From assembly GCA_920105625.2 (NCBI GenBank), contig OV050031.1, forward strand, positions 6,737,501 through 6,801,500: a DNA stretch of 64,000 nt, written 5' to 3'. The notes under the pieces were generated by a model. It was not told the DNA's origin. It ran no database searches and saw nothing but the letters and a program-made list of their open reading frames with translations. The stretch's first letter is position 1. Each line of letters starts with the position of its first letter. The stretch is from Clusia tigrina. Its lineage: Eukaryota > Arthropoda > Insecta > Diptera > Clusiidae. The translations under genes were made by a program, and so were the position numbers. This document shows positions 1 through 11,168 of this stretch, one piece after another.

Positions 1-136
1 TCCGGAGAGTGTGCATTCAATCAAAACAAGACGGAATGTTCTGGAATTGCTTCTTACTGAATTCGATTTCTATGCGCGTCGAGCGACTTTAGTTGCTTGC
101 ACTCATTCTCACAAACCCTCGTACACAAAATTATGG

Positions 137-279
137 TATCAGGTCAGTGGCGTAGCAAAGGGCCCGCAGCGAGGGGGCCCCGCTCAACCTTAGGACCACC
201 TTATCACAATAGCAAAGGGGGCCCCAGTGACACTTTTGCGGGGGGCCTCTGCGTTCACAGTTTAGCCACTGTATCAGGC
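137..279. mobile_element. Short non-autonomous hAT-type element with 8-bp target duplication
   Basis: The element runs from 145 to 271 (127 bp). It begins CAGTGGCGTAGC and ends, read on the other strand, CAGTGGCTAAAC, so the outer seven bases of the terminal inverted repeats are identical. It is flanked by 8-bp near-identical direct repeats, TATCAGGT at 137-144 and TATCAGGC at 272-279. An 8-bp duplication with CAG-starting ends is the hAT superfamily signature. It has no coding capacity and its core is GC-rich with runs of G and C. The family name is unknown; a database match to a longer autonomous hAT would settle it. Confidence 0.65.
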
Positions 280-2079
280 ATCATAGGTAGGTAGGTATAA
301 TGGCTGACTAACTCTCGGGTCGTTCACTTAACACTAGTACCGTCTTGAAGCCATATCCTCACGAGGCTATAGTTGGTGCCATCCTATGATATACAACAAG
401 CCGGAGTTGTTTATAAATGTTGTTAGGTCTGAAAGTCCTAATCTAGAGCAATGCCTCAAACTCCCGAAGAAGACTTGTCTGTCGAAAAATGTAAGTCTCA
501 TGCGAGCGAGGGCTGAGCAATAACATAGAAAGTGGACAACTGTTTCTCTGGCTTGTGGGTCTTTGCTTTTCTGTAATGAGCATTGAACGGAATGCCCATT
601 TTCTCAGCGAGCATGCCAATAGGCCAATGGCCCGTGCAGACAGATATAAGGTTGCTAATGGTGTGTCTAGGTTTATTAAGAATATGATTCTATCTTCTTG
701 CACTGTAATCAGACAACGTCAGTGTTTCTCGTGCCAGCTCATCGGCTCTATCGTTGCTTTCATGTTCCTGTATCGCGGATCAATAATGGGTTAAAGTCCT
801 CCTTGCAGAGGCCGACTAGCTTAGAGCTGATAAAACGTAAAGCCAGTACCCTTATTTCTGTTTGGATGTGGGAGTAAATGGAGAGAAAAATGAGGTCCTA
901 AGCAACCGGCATGCAGATTGGAATGGTCACCGTAGTCCCTTTAAGAAAAAGAGGTGAGTTGGGTGATAATGGTTATTCTATAAGATAGTCTGATATTCTT
1001 ATAGTTATTATGATAATAGTTAAGTCGCTTTTGTTAATAAAAGGGGTGTCGAAGTATTGTCCAGCCTCAAAGCAGTGTGGCGAGCTAAGAACCGGAACCA
1101 AGAGTTAACTAGACGTGGCACATCAATGCATACGATGGCTTAACCACTATCAGAGTTATGGCACTAGTAAGTTATGAGTTGGTGGAGTATGCCAATAAAT
1201 TTCATTTATTAAAATAGCAAAAAATAGGAAATGAGAAACTCAAAATTTCAAAAAGCAAATTTTCTTGTACGTATGTAATTGTGCCAGTATTCGATTTTAT
1301 AAAATAGTATGCGTTTTTAAAACAAAATTAGGCAATTTAGTGAAATTTGCCCATTTTCAAAATATTAAAAAGTGCAATTATAAAATTCAGAAAGCCAGTC
1401 AGATAAAACGCATCTTAGTAAACACGTGTAAAAAAGTCTGAAGTCGGGTTAGACAGATTTCGAAATACCCTATACCCTTATATGTGGGTGGGGGTCAACC
1501 GTGGCGATGCACATTATATTTAGGTATCATCATTGGGAGCATAGCTAGGGTAATGTTCGGTAGGGTACCCAGAGTTAGTGGAGAGGCGTGGCATTTATCT
1601 GTTCAATCCCAATTCTTGTGTATGGCTTTGTAGCGTCAGAAAGTGATTCTAATCATTTGCGTATATTTATCGTCCATACCTGCCACGTCTCCTTTTGGTG
1701 GTTGAAAACCGTTCCACTGCACAAACTTAGTGTACCCCTCTTTCCTTTTCTTATGAGTAAAGCGTATAATGAAACCAATAAATGTGGAAATACTTATCAC
1801 TATATTCGTATAACCTTAGAAGATAATCAAAATAAATTGTTTTGCACCTACTTCAACGTAAACAGTGCAATTAATTAACAATGCAATTAGTTAATCAATG
1901 TTTGATATAAATAGAACTTAAAGGCAATGATAATTCCAACCATTACTGGAATTATCCATTTCCATTTTGCATTCCATTTCTAAAAAAACGGCCTCTGATG
2001 CATTACCATCAACGCAAAGCCAAGTCAAGTAGCTCCGAGTATTTGGCTCCTAATAAAGCAACCATGCTGAAAATTCAAA
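280..2079. other. Upstream flank of DJ-1 copy A, no gene seen
   Basis: I see no recognisable protein, RNA gene or clear repeat here. The open frames are short and show no family resemblance. The last part (about 1900-2079) is AT-rich and leads into the copy A promoter. Confidence 0.5.
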
Positions 2080-2089
2080 GTACAGTACG
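2080..2089 (+). promoter_or_regulatory. GTACAGTACG motif shared by all three DJ-1 promoters
   Basis: The interrupted palindrome GTACAGTACG lies 127 bp upstream of the first ATG of copy A. The same ten bases occur 51 bp upstream of copy C (11169-11178) and 53 bp upstream of copy B (5978-5987, minus). In copy A a CT-rich microsatellite (about 2138-2155) sits between motif and ATG and may account for the longer spacing. The role is inferred from conservation between paralogues only. Confidence 0.4.
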
Positions 2090-2215
2090 AACAAAAATAT
2101 TTGCACCACAGCTGAATTTTATATGCACAGTATCTTTGTCTCTCTCTCTCTCTCCTCTACACCGGCATAGATTACCATGATTAATCTATGACACCGGTGT
2201 CTGCAGACTCGGTAA

Positions 2216-3366
2216 ATGTTTGCCGTTTTTGAAAGCTTTCGACCGCATATCAGCCGAATTAATTCACCGACGTTGAAGGGATTCATTTTGTCTGGATTTA
2301 ATAAGAATTCAAATCGCAACACTTGCAACATGTCGAAGTCTGCACTGGTTTTACTGGCTCCAGGAGCTGAGGAAATGGAATTTGTTATTTCCGCAGATGT
2401 GCTGCGCCGAGCTGGTGTAAGTTTGTAGCTATTTTAAGAATTGTGCAGCTCTTGGGAAGAAGGGTGACATTTTTTTCATGGGAGTTCTGTCTTCTTTTTC
2501 CTTGCCCAAGGTCAAAGTCACTGTTGCTGGCTTGTGTGGCACCGAACCGGTGAAATGCTCACGCGAAGTTGTCATAGCACCCGACACTTCTTTGGATAAG
2601 GTCAAAGGCGACTCATTTGATGTTGTGGTTTTGCCGGGTGGTTTGGGTAATGATAGCATATTTTGTATACAATTTTATGAATAGAAACTAAATCTGCTTT
2701 TACTTATACATCACACCTGCAGGAGGTGCAAAGGCTCTAGCGGAATCTGCTGTCGTTGGCGAGCTACTCAAAACACAAGAGAAAGAGAATCGCTTTGTTG
2801 CTGCGATTTGTGCAGGGCCCACAGCACTTGCAGCTCACGACATAGGTCTCGGCAAATCCGTTACTTCGTATCCATCAACAAAGGCTCAATTGGAAGATAA
2901 ATACAAGTAAGTACAAGAGGATATTTTGTACTTAAGTTTACATGTTGACCTAAGAGCCGAGTAAGCGGGGTGACAACACACGTTATATCAAATGTTTGTG
3001 GGTGGATTTGAAAGTGAGGTAGTTCTGAAACAACTACACATTCAGATCAAGAGAGCGCAATTATTTCTCTGTTCCCAATTGGGTTAAATTGGATTGGTGG
3101 CGTATGAGAGCTGATCTCGTTCCCACCTCTACTGTGTTCGCGGTGTCTTCTTCCCATTCCCCTCAAATGTACCTCTTTATTCAAAAATACTAATTCATCT
3201 TTTTTTTAGGTACGTCGCTGACCAAACTGTGGTCCACGATGGTTTTCTTATCACCAGTCAAGGTCCTGGCACTAGCTTCGACTTCGGCTTGAAGATCGCC
3301 GAGCTTCTAGTGGGAGCCGACAAAGCAAACGAGGTTGCGAAGGGAATGCTGGTGAAACGCAATTAA
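2216..3366 (+). CDS. DJ-1: DJ-1/PARK7-family protein, copy A (canonical)
   Basis: DJ-1 proteins are small redox-sensing, glyoxalase-type homologues that protect cells and mitochondria from oxidative stress. Coding exons are 2216-2416, 2511-2646, 2723-2906 and 3210-3366, giving 225 residues. The protein shows the family glutamate motif GAEEMEFV, the nucleophilic elbow [14 protein letters not shown] with the reactive Cys, and the C-terminal block [13 protein letters not shown]. An internal ATG at 2330 would start a 187-residue form ([15 protein letters not shown]), close to the usual 189-residue family length. The extra 38 N-terminal residues are basic and lack acidic residues except Glu6, as in a mitochondrial presequence. 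Which ATG is used is undecided. Unlike copies B and C there is no lysine-rich insert. AATAAA lies at 3417. Intron boundaries match the other two copies exactly, which shows common descent. Confidence 0.93.
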
Positions 3367-3416
3367 CTTGTCGAAGCACCACAACTAAATAGAATTTTAG
3401 AGTCTGCCATTTTTTG

Positions 3417-3422
3417 AATAAA
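3417..3422 (+). terminator. Polyadenylation signal of DJ-1 copy A
   Basis: AATAAA, 51 bases after the stop codon of copy A. The position is typical for a compact fly gene. Confidence 0.6.
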
Positions 3423-3996
3423 TGTTTGATCTGATTAACCAAAAAAATACTCTTCTTTTTTTACAATTGTTTTTAGGTTTATGTTCTAGAAAAATTACAG
3501 AATATTTTAAGTATATTTAGGGTTGCTGGTATCTCCTAATCTCACCTCCACGCGGTGAGCCCTAGGCCACCTGAGCAACCTAATTGAAGATGTACCCAAT
3601 CCATGTGATATCTTAGCTTTGGTCTAACGAGAGGGGGAGCTTTGGTGAGGCCACTGTGACATTCGGTTTAAGGGTTTGCCAAAGTTTGTGTCCAGGTGAA
3701 GTTTGCACTTTACGTACGGTGGCTGAAGATGAATCGATGCCACCAGGTGGGCGCCGCAGAAGCGAAAGACTACCGTTACGCTGAAAGGACCAAGTTCAGA
3801 AAGATCTGTCGGCACTAGGTGTTTCCAAGTGGCGTCAGCGTGCGATTAGCAGCAACTGGCTGGGGATAATAACTCGGCAATGATAATAACTGATCAATGG
3901 TAGTCTGCCAATGTTGATAAAATAATATATATAATATAATATAAAATATTGTAATGTTTTCAAAATATGCTTATATTCATCGGGGTTTCTCTAGCC
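3423..3996. other. Spacer between DJ-1 copies A and B, no gene seen
   Basis: From about 3520 to 3870 the base composition rises in GC compared with its AT-rich surroundings, which suggests an inserted repeat. I find no terminal repeats, coding similarity or RNA fold that I recognise. Confidence 0.35.
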
Positions 3997-4205
3997 TTTT
4001 ACCCAGTAAGATGAATTTTCTTTATCTCAGTTCCATTGCCTTTTATCCACTGAGATAAGTTTTCTTCATCTGGGTTCCATTGCCATTTACCCAGTAATAT
4101 CAGTTTTCTTTATCTCAGTTCCATTGCCTTTTACCCAGTAAGAAGAGTTTTACTCACCTGAGTTCCATTGCCTTTTACCTAGTAAGATAAGTTTTCTGCT
4201 TCATA
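3997..4205. repeat. 44-bp tandem repeat, about 4.7 copies
   Basis: The unit contains TTTTACCCAGTAAGAT and ends in CAGTTCCATTGCC. Four complete copies start at 3997, 4041, 4085 and 4129 with about 85 percent mutual identity, and a fifth is partial. It lies in the 3' flank shared by DJ-1 copies A and B, which converge on this interval. Confidence 0.8.
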
Positions 4206-4526
4206 GTTCGCTTTTTGCTTACTAAATCTTGCAAAATTAATCAATGCAATTCGCGAAAGAAAACGCCGGTTATAAAATAAGTTTCGCTTACTATCGATTA
4301 TCCTTTCATTCGGGATCGAATAGATGACTGAATAAATGAAACACAGAGGGAAAATGTACCTCGACCAATTTGATCTATTGTGCTCCTCCTACATGTACCT
4401 ATTAAGGGACATCTATTAGTCCAACAATTTATTAATTATTCATTAATATATACACCTATATTATATATTCCGTTCTTGTAATAAAACAATTTAATATTTT
4501 CTTGGTCAAGATCGAAAAACCGAAAG

Positions 4527-4532
4527 TTTATT
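4527..4532 (-). terminator. Polyadenylation signal of DJ-1 copy B
   Basis: TTTATT on the plus strand (AATAAA on the minus strand), 58 bases past the stop codon of copy B. Confidence 0.55.
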
Positions 4533-4589
4533 GAATTCAAAGATTGGTCAACAAAGCTGATTTAGATGTGTCCGGGTCCATAACAATTT

Positions 4590-5925
4590 TTATGTGTCTA
4601 TCTCCACCAACATATCCTTTTTAGTAGCCTTTGCTTTGTCGGCACCCGCTAAAAGCTCCGCGAGTTTCAAGGCGAATTCGAAACAGGTACCAGTAGCCTT
4701 ACTGGTGATCAACATACCATCTTGCACCACGTTTTTATCATCAACATACCTACGGGAAAATCATAAATATATACATAAATACAAATATAGAAATATAAAC
4801 ATTTTCCGCTCTCCACGGTTTAAGATTCAAGTTCCTAACTGCAATGGAGAAAAGTGTGTTAAATCGTGTAGAAAAGCCATTACAAATAAAGCTAAATCGC
4901 GATTATGAGAAGCGAATTTGCTACGCATTCATTTATTATGAAATTTGCCAGTGGAAAGTTTCATTTCCAAGAAATCCCAAGTCCCTTTCTTAAGATTACA
5001 TTGTATCGTAATAATTTTCGATTGTGGTGATATTTTTCTACACAATTGCATTAGCTAAGAGTATTCTAGATCATAGAACCACGAATATCGTGCATTGTCT
5101 CAGGCATCATACATTGTGTCCTCACCATGTTACGCTCGTTTACTCTCCCACAAGTATATACTAAGAACAAATTATATTTACTTACTTGAATTTTTTCTTC
5201 ACTTCATCCTTTTTCCTTGGATTCGACGTAGCGTTTTTTCCTAAAGCTACGTTGTGAGCTGCAATTACTAAGGGTCCTGAACAAATAGCGGCAATGATGT
5301 GCTTCTCTTTTTCTTGCCTTTTAAGTAGTTCTCCAACGACATCCGAGTCACCCAACGCTTTTGCACCTGAATCATACATATAAACATACATTCCCCTGTA
5401 GTTGGGTCTAAAAAATATACTTAAAACATTCAATTACTCTTTCCACCAGGCACAATGACAGCATGAAATTTATCGCACTTGACTTTAACTAAACAAGTAT
5501 CCGGCACTAGGACCGCACCGTGCATGCATTTCACCGGTGAATTATCACACAATCCGGCAATCTGCACTTTGACCTGCGGTAATATGAAAGGAAAAATGGG
5601 AACGCCAATTGAAAAATGTCAATTCTTCGATAGAACGATACAAACTTACACTCGCTCGACGCAGCGTAGCGGCAAGCATAACCACTTCCATTTCTTCCGC
5701 TCCTGGAGCCACCAAAATTATGGCAGCCTTTTTCTTACCACCCTTTTTCTTGTCATCCTTACACTCATCCTTCTTCTTATCACCCTTCTTCTTATCATCC
5801 TTTTTCTTTGCACTGGAAGCGTTGCGATAGAAATTGTTATTGAAATTGGCCACAACCAAGTTCTTCAATGAAGGTGTGCTAACGCGGCCGATTTGCGAGG
5901 AGACGCTCTTGAAACTGGCAAACAT
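4590..5925 (-). CDS. DJ-1: DJ-1/PARK7-family protein, copy B (lysine-rich, diverged)
   Basis: Coding exons in order are 5925-5650, 5573-5438, 5366-5186 and 4749-4590, giving 250 residues. Residues 1-38 resemble a mitochondrial presequence (MFASFKSVSSQIGRV, no acidic residue). They are followed by about 30 residues that are mostly Lys and Asp, and then the DJ-1 fold starting [15 protein letters not shown]. The reactive Cys is kept in AAICSGPLVIAAHN. Two usually constant blocks have changed: the C-terminal SRGPGT loop reads SKATGT, and the TSYP block reads TSNP. Frame and splice sites are intact, so it is probably expressed, but its chemistry may differ from copy A. It is divergent from and head-to-head with copy C. 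Exon 2 ends at a donor two codons beyond the PGG, so the residues at this junction differ from both sister copies. Confidence 0.88.
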
Positions 5926-5954
5926 TTTGAATTTCCGTTGGCTGTGAGGGAATT

Positions 5955-5987
5955 AACTGACTGCGATTATTTTCATGCGTACTGTAC
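5955..5987 (-). promoter_or_regulatory. Core promoter of DJ-1 copy B (GTACAGTACG plus initiator)
   Basis: On the minus strand GTACAGTACG (5987-5978) precedes TCAGTT (5960-5955), a match to the insect initiator TCAGTY. The initiator A lies 33 bases before the ATG, exactly as in copy C. There is no TATA box at the expected place; the GTACAGTACG palindrome sits there instead. Confidence 0.45.
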
Positions 5988-6317
5988 TCTGAAGTTTCAC
6001 AACGGTTGCGTTTGAGCGTTCAAAGTGTTTCGGATGGTAGTGCAGTGCACGGTTAAATTGGAGAGGGTGGTTGTAATACTGAAAATAAGCGAAGGATTAG
6101 AAATTCTGAGTACTTAATATTTGAAGCAAGATACTCCTTTATAGTATGCCACAAGTCTTAAACCGTTATCTAATACAGTGAAAGTGTATGACAAATAATT
6201 CTCCCGTTCTTCTCTTTTCTGTATAAAGTGTGCAATGGAGCAGCATCATAAAAAGGGAGGTTACGTCACCATGTTCCCCAGCATCTTTGTGGCAAAAAAT
6301 GCTTCGCAAACTAATTA

Positions 6318-6417
6318 CCAGGTAGGCGCCTTACTAAACTTATAACCAGGTGGGCGCCTTACTAAGCTTATGACCAGGTAGGCACCTTACTAGACGTATA
6401 ACCAGGTAAGCACCTAC
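6318..6417. repeat. 28-bp tandem repeat, about 3.5 copies
   Basis: Units start CCAGGTAGGCGCCTTACTAA at 6318, 6346, 6374 and 6402 (the last is partial). They lie upstream of DJ-1 copy B, inside the copy B/C inverted duplication, with no counterpart visible upstream of copy C. Confidence 0.8.
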
Positions 6418-6614
6418 CATAAACAAATTGCACAAAACAAATCAATACGAAAAATGTATTGTACATGAATCTAAACCACAACTTTCCAGTTTGAATGGTT
6501 AAACCACACATTTCTTTAGGTTACGTAAGATACTCCAACTTCCAATATATCCTAACCTTCTGCCTGGGAATGACTCGGCTTCATTGGCTGATTAAAGTAG
6601 ACAATTTTGCTGTA

Positions 6615-6865
6615 GCGCTTCTTACCTTACCAAGGACGAATGCCGTCTAATGTGCGATTTCACCTTCAATTTTGTAAACAGCTCCCAGAAAACGCTGAAG
6701 CTAAATTTATTATCCTGCCAAAAGTTTTAGAAATTTTTTTTTATATAAAATTTTGAAGAAATTTCTGAAGAAAAAATGTTGTCAATTGTATCACAAAATT
6801 TGGTAAAACTTTTTTTTCCGGTAAGTATTTTTATAAGAAAAAATCGGTGTATATTTTGTAAAGTA
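6615..6865. repeat. Left arm of diverged inverted repeat upstream of DJ-1 copies B and C
   Basis: This stretch aligns with the reverse complement of about 10300-10570. Shared blocks include TGCCGTCTAATGTG (here AAGGACGAATGCC..., there AAGGACGATTGCC...), AAATTTATTATCCTG versus GAATTTATTATCCTG, and TTTTGTAAAGTA. The alignment needs small gaps. It continues the inverted duplication that contains the two genes. Confidence 0.7.
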
Positions 6866-6869
6866 AGAG

Positions 6870-8560
6870 AAAGACAGAACTTCATATGCTCACTTCTGGT
6901 CTGAAGCGAAGATATCATGAGGAAAATATGTTGATCCATAAGCTAAAAACTGATGTGGGTCAGAAAATCTTTATCATATTAGAAATCTTTTTGATCAATC
7001 TTAAAATTATCGCTACTTTCTCCTATACCCTCCAATATTACTATTCTCGAAACTTGTATATATTAAAAAGATCAAGACATTTTATTTGACTCTATCCTTA
7101 GGCTAGGTTGGGTTAGACAGGCTGACCCAATATAGGCCACGCATAGACCTCTTAAGTCCTTACCAATACCAGATGAGAACTCGCGGAAGTAGAGATCACT
7201 GAATAGGGAGGAGTGATTTGCTAACCGTATTAGTTCCCAGCGTTGAAACCTCTTTTAGTTCCCCACCCATAACCTTAACTCTAAGAACAATGTATAGATC
7301 CAAAGCTACTAGGACCTATTTAATTAAATATTTATCCTCCAGACTTTGTCATCCATATTAGCAAATATTTGAGGAGTATTAAAATCCTCCCACTTTGACT
7401 ACACTGCTTAATTGCAGCCCCTACGTCACTTACCGAACAGTTTGGACACATCAGGATTGTAGACAATTTCAGAATGAATTAGAACCATTCCATCGCATAT
7501 CATCTCCAGACTCATGAGATCAGCAACGACGTCTAATACCTTAGCAAGGTTAGTGAAGGCCGTGAAGGCACACATAGTCCTGCAAGGTCTTTTGCGGCGC
7601 TAGATGATCAATAGGAAGATACCCCTTTAAAATGAATCCACCATACAGAGATGCCTTGAACCTTGATCAGTTGAATATTGGATGCGCTGGTATTTCCCCG
7701 CAGCTCCGCTGTCATTTCCCGAAAGCTGCGATGACATTTCCCCACAGCTACGCTGGCATTTCCCCACCGCTGCGCTGCACTCGTCGTTATCTGTTTGATA
7801 ACTGTATTATATAAAAACACCTTGTGCTCTAGGGGACGCCGGATTTCTTGTTAGTTAACCAATTGTTCCCTTTTGCCTTGCATGAATTTGTGCTCCTTTT
7901 GGTTCGATGTCAGTCTACAGCCGAGATGGAACCCTAAGTTGGTTAGCTTGAGGAATAAATACGCCGTTCATTGCATCTTTAAGGCAAGTATCCCTAAATA
8001 TGACGTGATTACTCTTCTTTTCTTTGAAGCAAATGCGCCAATTAGCTAGTCAGGAATCAACTAGTTTTACGTGATCCGAAGAGAATACTATGCATATCTT
8101 TGGACCAAGTACTCCTCCCAGAGTGACAACAGCTCCCAATACTCAAGCTCAGTGATGGCTCAGATTTCTTTGGAATTTTTATGGTTTTGTAAACCTTCCA
8201 CTAGGAAAAGTTTCACTTGGTCTCCTCTTGTGGTTCTTTTAATTTCCCAGCTTTTCGTGTTATCCTTCAATGAGACGCCTTTTAGTTATGGATTAATTGT
8301 ATTTGGTCACGCGTAATCTGTGTTTTTTCCATTCGCGTCTCTAAGATATTTTTTCATTGACGAGATATTTAATGAAGGATCACTTTTCCGAGTATATTTT
8401 GATGGCAATGATTTTGTTGGAGGAGCTTGGGGCAGTAGACCACAATTAAAGTGGCTCACGAGATTCAATTCCAATAGCAATGGCTTGAAGGTCGTTTTTT
8501 TAATGGTTTTTCCAGTGTGTCGCAACTTTGGAGACAAACCACCTCTATGTCTGATGTCCG
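6870..8560. other. Left part of the spacer between DJ-1 copies B and C
   Basis: Apart from a 22-bp tandem repeat (7687-7774) I see no gene. The open frames across the tandem repeat on both strands come from the repeat itself, and the other short frames resemble nothing I know. Confidence 0.4.
7687..7774. repeat. 22-bp tandem repeat, four copies
   Basis: Units CTGGTATTTCCCCGCAGCTCCG and three variants start at 7687, 7709, 7731 and 7753. Differences are mostly single bases. No promoter or coding role is visible. Confidence 0.8.
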
Positions 8561-8710
8561 TGAATACTTTAGCAACTGCCTTGGCATACCGTACTATTCA
8601 GGTCATTTGCTAAAATAGTTGTTGAGTATTATCACACCATCATTACCAGTATTATTTGCGAAAACGGTCTAGCAACGTCCATAGCGATCGACTTCAATGG
8701 AGTTCCATGA
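8560..8710 (-). pseudogene. Decayed gypsy/mdg1-like integrase fragment
   Basis: Read on the minus strand from about 8708, the frame carries blocks in the order of a Ty3/gypsy integrase core. A family-like SIEVDRYG (position of the usual ...AVDIAG) is followed by a TGND spacer, then NNYFSK, a stop, and PE (position of the usual MDYFSKWPE). In-frame stops occur at least three times within about 40 codons, so it is dead. I see neither long terminal repeats nor the reverse transcriptase, so only a fragment remains. The resemblance is by eye and modest. Confidence 0.45.
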
Positions 8711-10299
8711 TTTTATAACTGAATATTTGCATGGCGTCTGGAGGCCCTTTGATCGTAAAGAATCTTTCACCATTTTTAACACCATTGAAAGAGTGACTTT
8801 TTTAGTAAATTCCCGATTTTACTATCAAGTACCCTCAGCTGCTTTCACTGTGATACATTCCCAATATCTAATCGACCTTAGACTTTCGCACTATCATCAA
8901 CTTCCGTCGTGCCTTGCCATCTTCGCTTTCTCAAATATGATACAAACAGCCAGGTTTCAAAGATAAACTCTTCCACAGTCCCCAATATGCCTGCTTTATC
9001 GAACATGCTCAATCAATTGATTGTCGCCTTTTATGCTCCAGATCTCCATTCATCCTTAATGCTAAGTCAATGCCATTCCCTGGGTCTGGTCCACTTGTAT
9101 TTGATGATTTGATGCCAAATCAATGGCATTTCTTTCTGTCTTCTTTCATTATCTCAAATGACACTTTACAAAGACTCAGAGAGTAATCCTGCTTGTGACC
9201 TGTTCAGTGAACTAACGGAGACGAAACATCTTCCAGGGCTAGATATGGAATCGATCTTGTTTGATATGTTAACATTGAGGGTGCAAATTGGCAATCCAAC
9301 TTCAAAATTTGACCTTATCAAATTAGTGAAAAGGAATATAGGGATAGTGCGATATTCTCTAGATATCTTAAGTACGAGTGACTTGAGGCAGAGAGCAACA
9401 TTTTGAAGAAAAGTCAGATTGTTCCAGCCACCAGATGGTTCCCGCCACTAGCTGGATATGTTGAGGACAGACTTAAATAAGTTAAAGTGATAGTAGAGGA
9501 AATTACGGAAGCCCGATGAGGGTCGGTTATGTATCAGGGTAGCTGGAGGGTAGCGAGTCCGGAGAAATAGCCACCCAAAAGAGTAATCTAGATGTATTGA
9601 AACTATGAAGGATCGACCACACATTTAGAGACTGTAACTCCAACAAAAGGATTGTATTCTGTCTCAAATGCGTCACTGAAATGAAAACTAGTGTCCCAAC
9701 TGTAGGGAGGGAATTGTCAGAAGGAACGTGGCAAAAGCACTGAGCATGACAAGGAGCGTATACGAGAATTTCGTGAGCGTAAAGTAAGATGAACATATAG
9801 GAAAGTAGCAAAAGCTAGGGGAAGTACAGGCTTAGGAGAAAGAAGAGACGACAGCTGATTAAGGCAGTAGTCGAGCGCAGTGATCTGGCGGAAATAATAG
9901 AGACTGCTAAAATCTGGCGAGGACTTCTCGACACAGAAGCATCGGAGAGTTTCGTGGGTAGGAAGAGTAGAGAGTTAGTTAGTTACCTAGGACTAGGGGT
10001 GAATAAGTATTTTAAGTTAGTAGGAACGGGGTGAATAAGTATTTTAAGTTAGTAGGAGGCATGGTCTGCAAGTCATAGAGCGACTGACGTTACCGGTGCG
10101 TTTACAAAGGTAATGCAGATACCCTGTATACTTCATGTGTCCGTCCTTACACCAAGAAGTTTGGCTCGGAGCTGATTTCTGGAAGGAGTTACACTTGGCT
10201 CAAGGAGTAGTTGGAGAGGCAGCATGAAATAAGTGGGGAGGAAATGAAAAATTGCACCAACCCCTGGGACCAGAAGCCAAAAGTCAGCATATAATGTTT
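8711..10299. other. Right part of the DJ-1 copy B/C spacer, no intact gene
   Basis: This probably includes further decayed retroelement sequence next to the integrase relic. A small direct duplication is visible at about 9993-10055, where GGGGTGAATAAGTATTTTAAGTTAGTAGG occurs twice in part. No RNA gene or intact reading frame was recognised. Confidence 0.35.
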
Positions 10300-10570
10300 T
10301 CCGTCTACTTTACAAAAGAAACACTGACTTTATTTTTTACAAAAATATTTTTGAGAAAAAAATTGTACAAAATTTTGTTAACCAATTAATTCCACATTTT
10401 ATTTTTCATTATAAAGTTCAACAAAATTTAATCGTTCAAAAAAAAATCTTCTAAATTTTCAGGATAATAAATTCAGCTTCAACCTTTTCTTTTCGTTAAT
10501 AATTTACAACCGGGTTAATATTAAAAGTGAAGGACACATTAGACGGCAATCGTCCTTAAATTAAGGTAAC
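10300..10570. repeat. Right arm of the inverted repeat upstream of DJ-1 copy C
   Basis: This is the reverse-complement partner of 6615-6865. The distances from arm to start codon are similar (about 690 bp for copy B, 660 bp for copy C). The arms have diverged by point changes and small gaps, so the duplication is not recent. Confidence 0.7.
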
Positions 10571-10644
10571 CTGTGTTTCAACGCGGAGGCTCCTTGTTTT
10601 TTTTTAATATTAAGCAAAGGAATGAAAAGGATTGCCAGGCGGAA

Positions 10645-11043
10645 GCCTAGGATACACTGTGAAATACAGTATCCTGCAAATCCTGGAGAATTTTATTTCA
10701 AAAAGAAATTGGTTAGAAATGTTTAGGATACCATTTTGAAGTGCGTAGTTTCACAGGATCCAAAGAAAAATTCCACAATTCTTTCTTCACGGTGTGAAGA
10801 AAGTTAGTGGTAGCATTTCAAATGTTACCCCGATTACGAATCTTCGATTGGAATTTTTCTATTTTCATTTGAAAATAGAAAAATAGTGGTCCATTCGAAA
10901 GTGGGATTTGCGAATGGACCACATTCCAACTACACTATGGGGACAGCCTGATTTGCCTTAGCGCAAGCTGGTTAGTCCCTTAGACACGGTTCAGGACATG
11001 GGCCAATATAGCGACATGAAATGAAATTTCGTCCTGAACCGTG
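10645..11043. repeat. Cluster of short inverted repeats (hairpins)
   Basis: At least four successive foldbacks occur in 400 bp. CTTTCTTCAC/GTGAAGAAAG has a 3-nt loop (about 10781-10805). A 12-13 bp TTTTCTATTTTC/GAAAATAGAAAA pair has a 4-nt loop (about 10853-10882). GTGGTCCATTCG/CGAATGGACCAC has a 13-nt loop (10886-10922). CACGGTTCAGGAC/GTCCTGAACCGTG has a 33-nt loop (10985-11043). A weaker one with GGATAC and GTATCC lies near 10650-10675. They are unrelated in sequence to each other, and no flanking target duplication was found. Confidence 0.75.
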
Positions 11044-11168
11044 AACCACAATTTAGCTAAATTAATGACTTTTTATATTCATATTTCTCGATCCGTATTT
11101 CAGCATAACAAGCATCCTCGCAAAGCCACGCACATTGAAGCACCGCGAACCGCTCAAACGCAACTTAC

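Noticed and set aside
443..794. Overlapping short frames on both strands
   Set aside because: There is no motif, intron structure or homologous family that I recognise.
8071..8613. Plus-strand frames of 81 and 97 codons
   Set aside because: They lie antisense to the integrase relic, with no family resemblance.
10985..11043. Perfect 13-bp inverted ends as a tiny MITE
   Set aside because: The flanks show no target duplication and the core is only 33 bp, so it was kept as a hairpin of the cluster.
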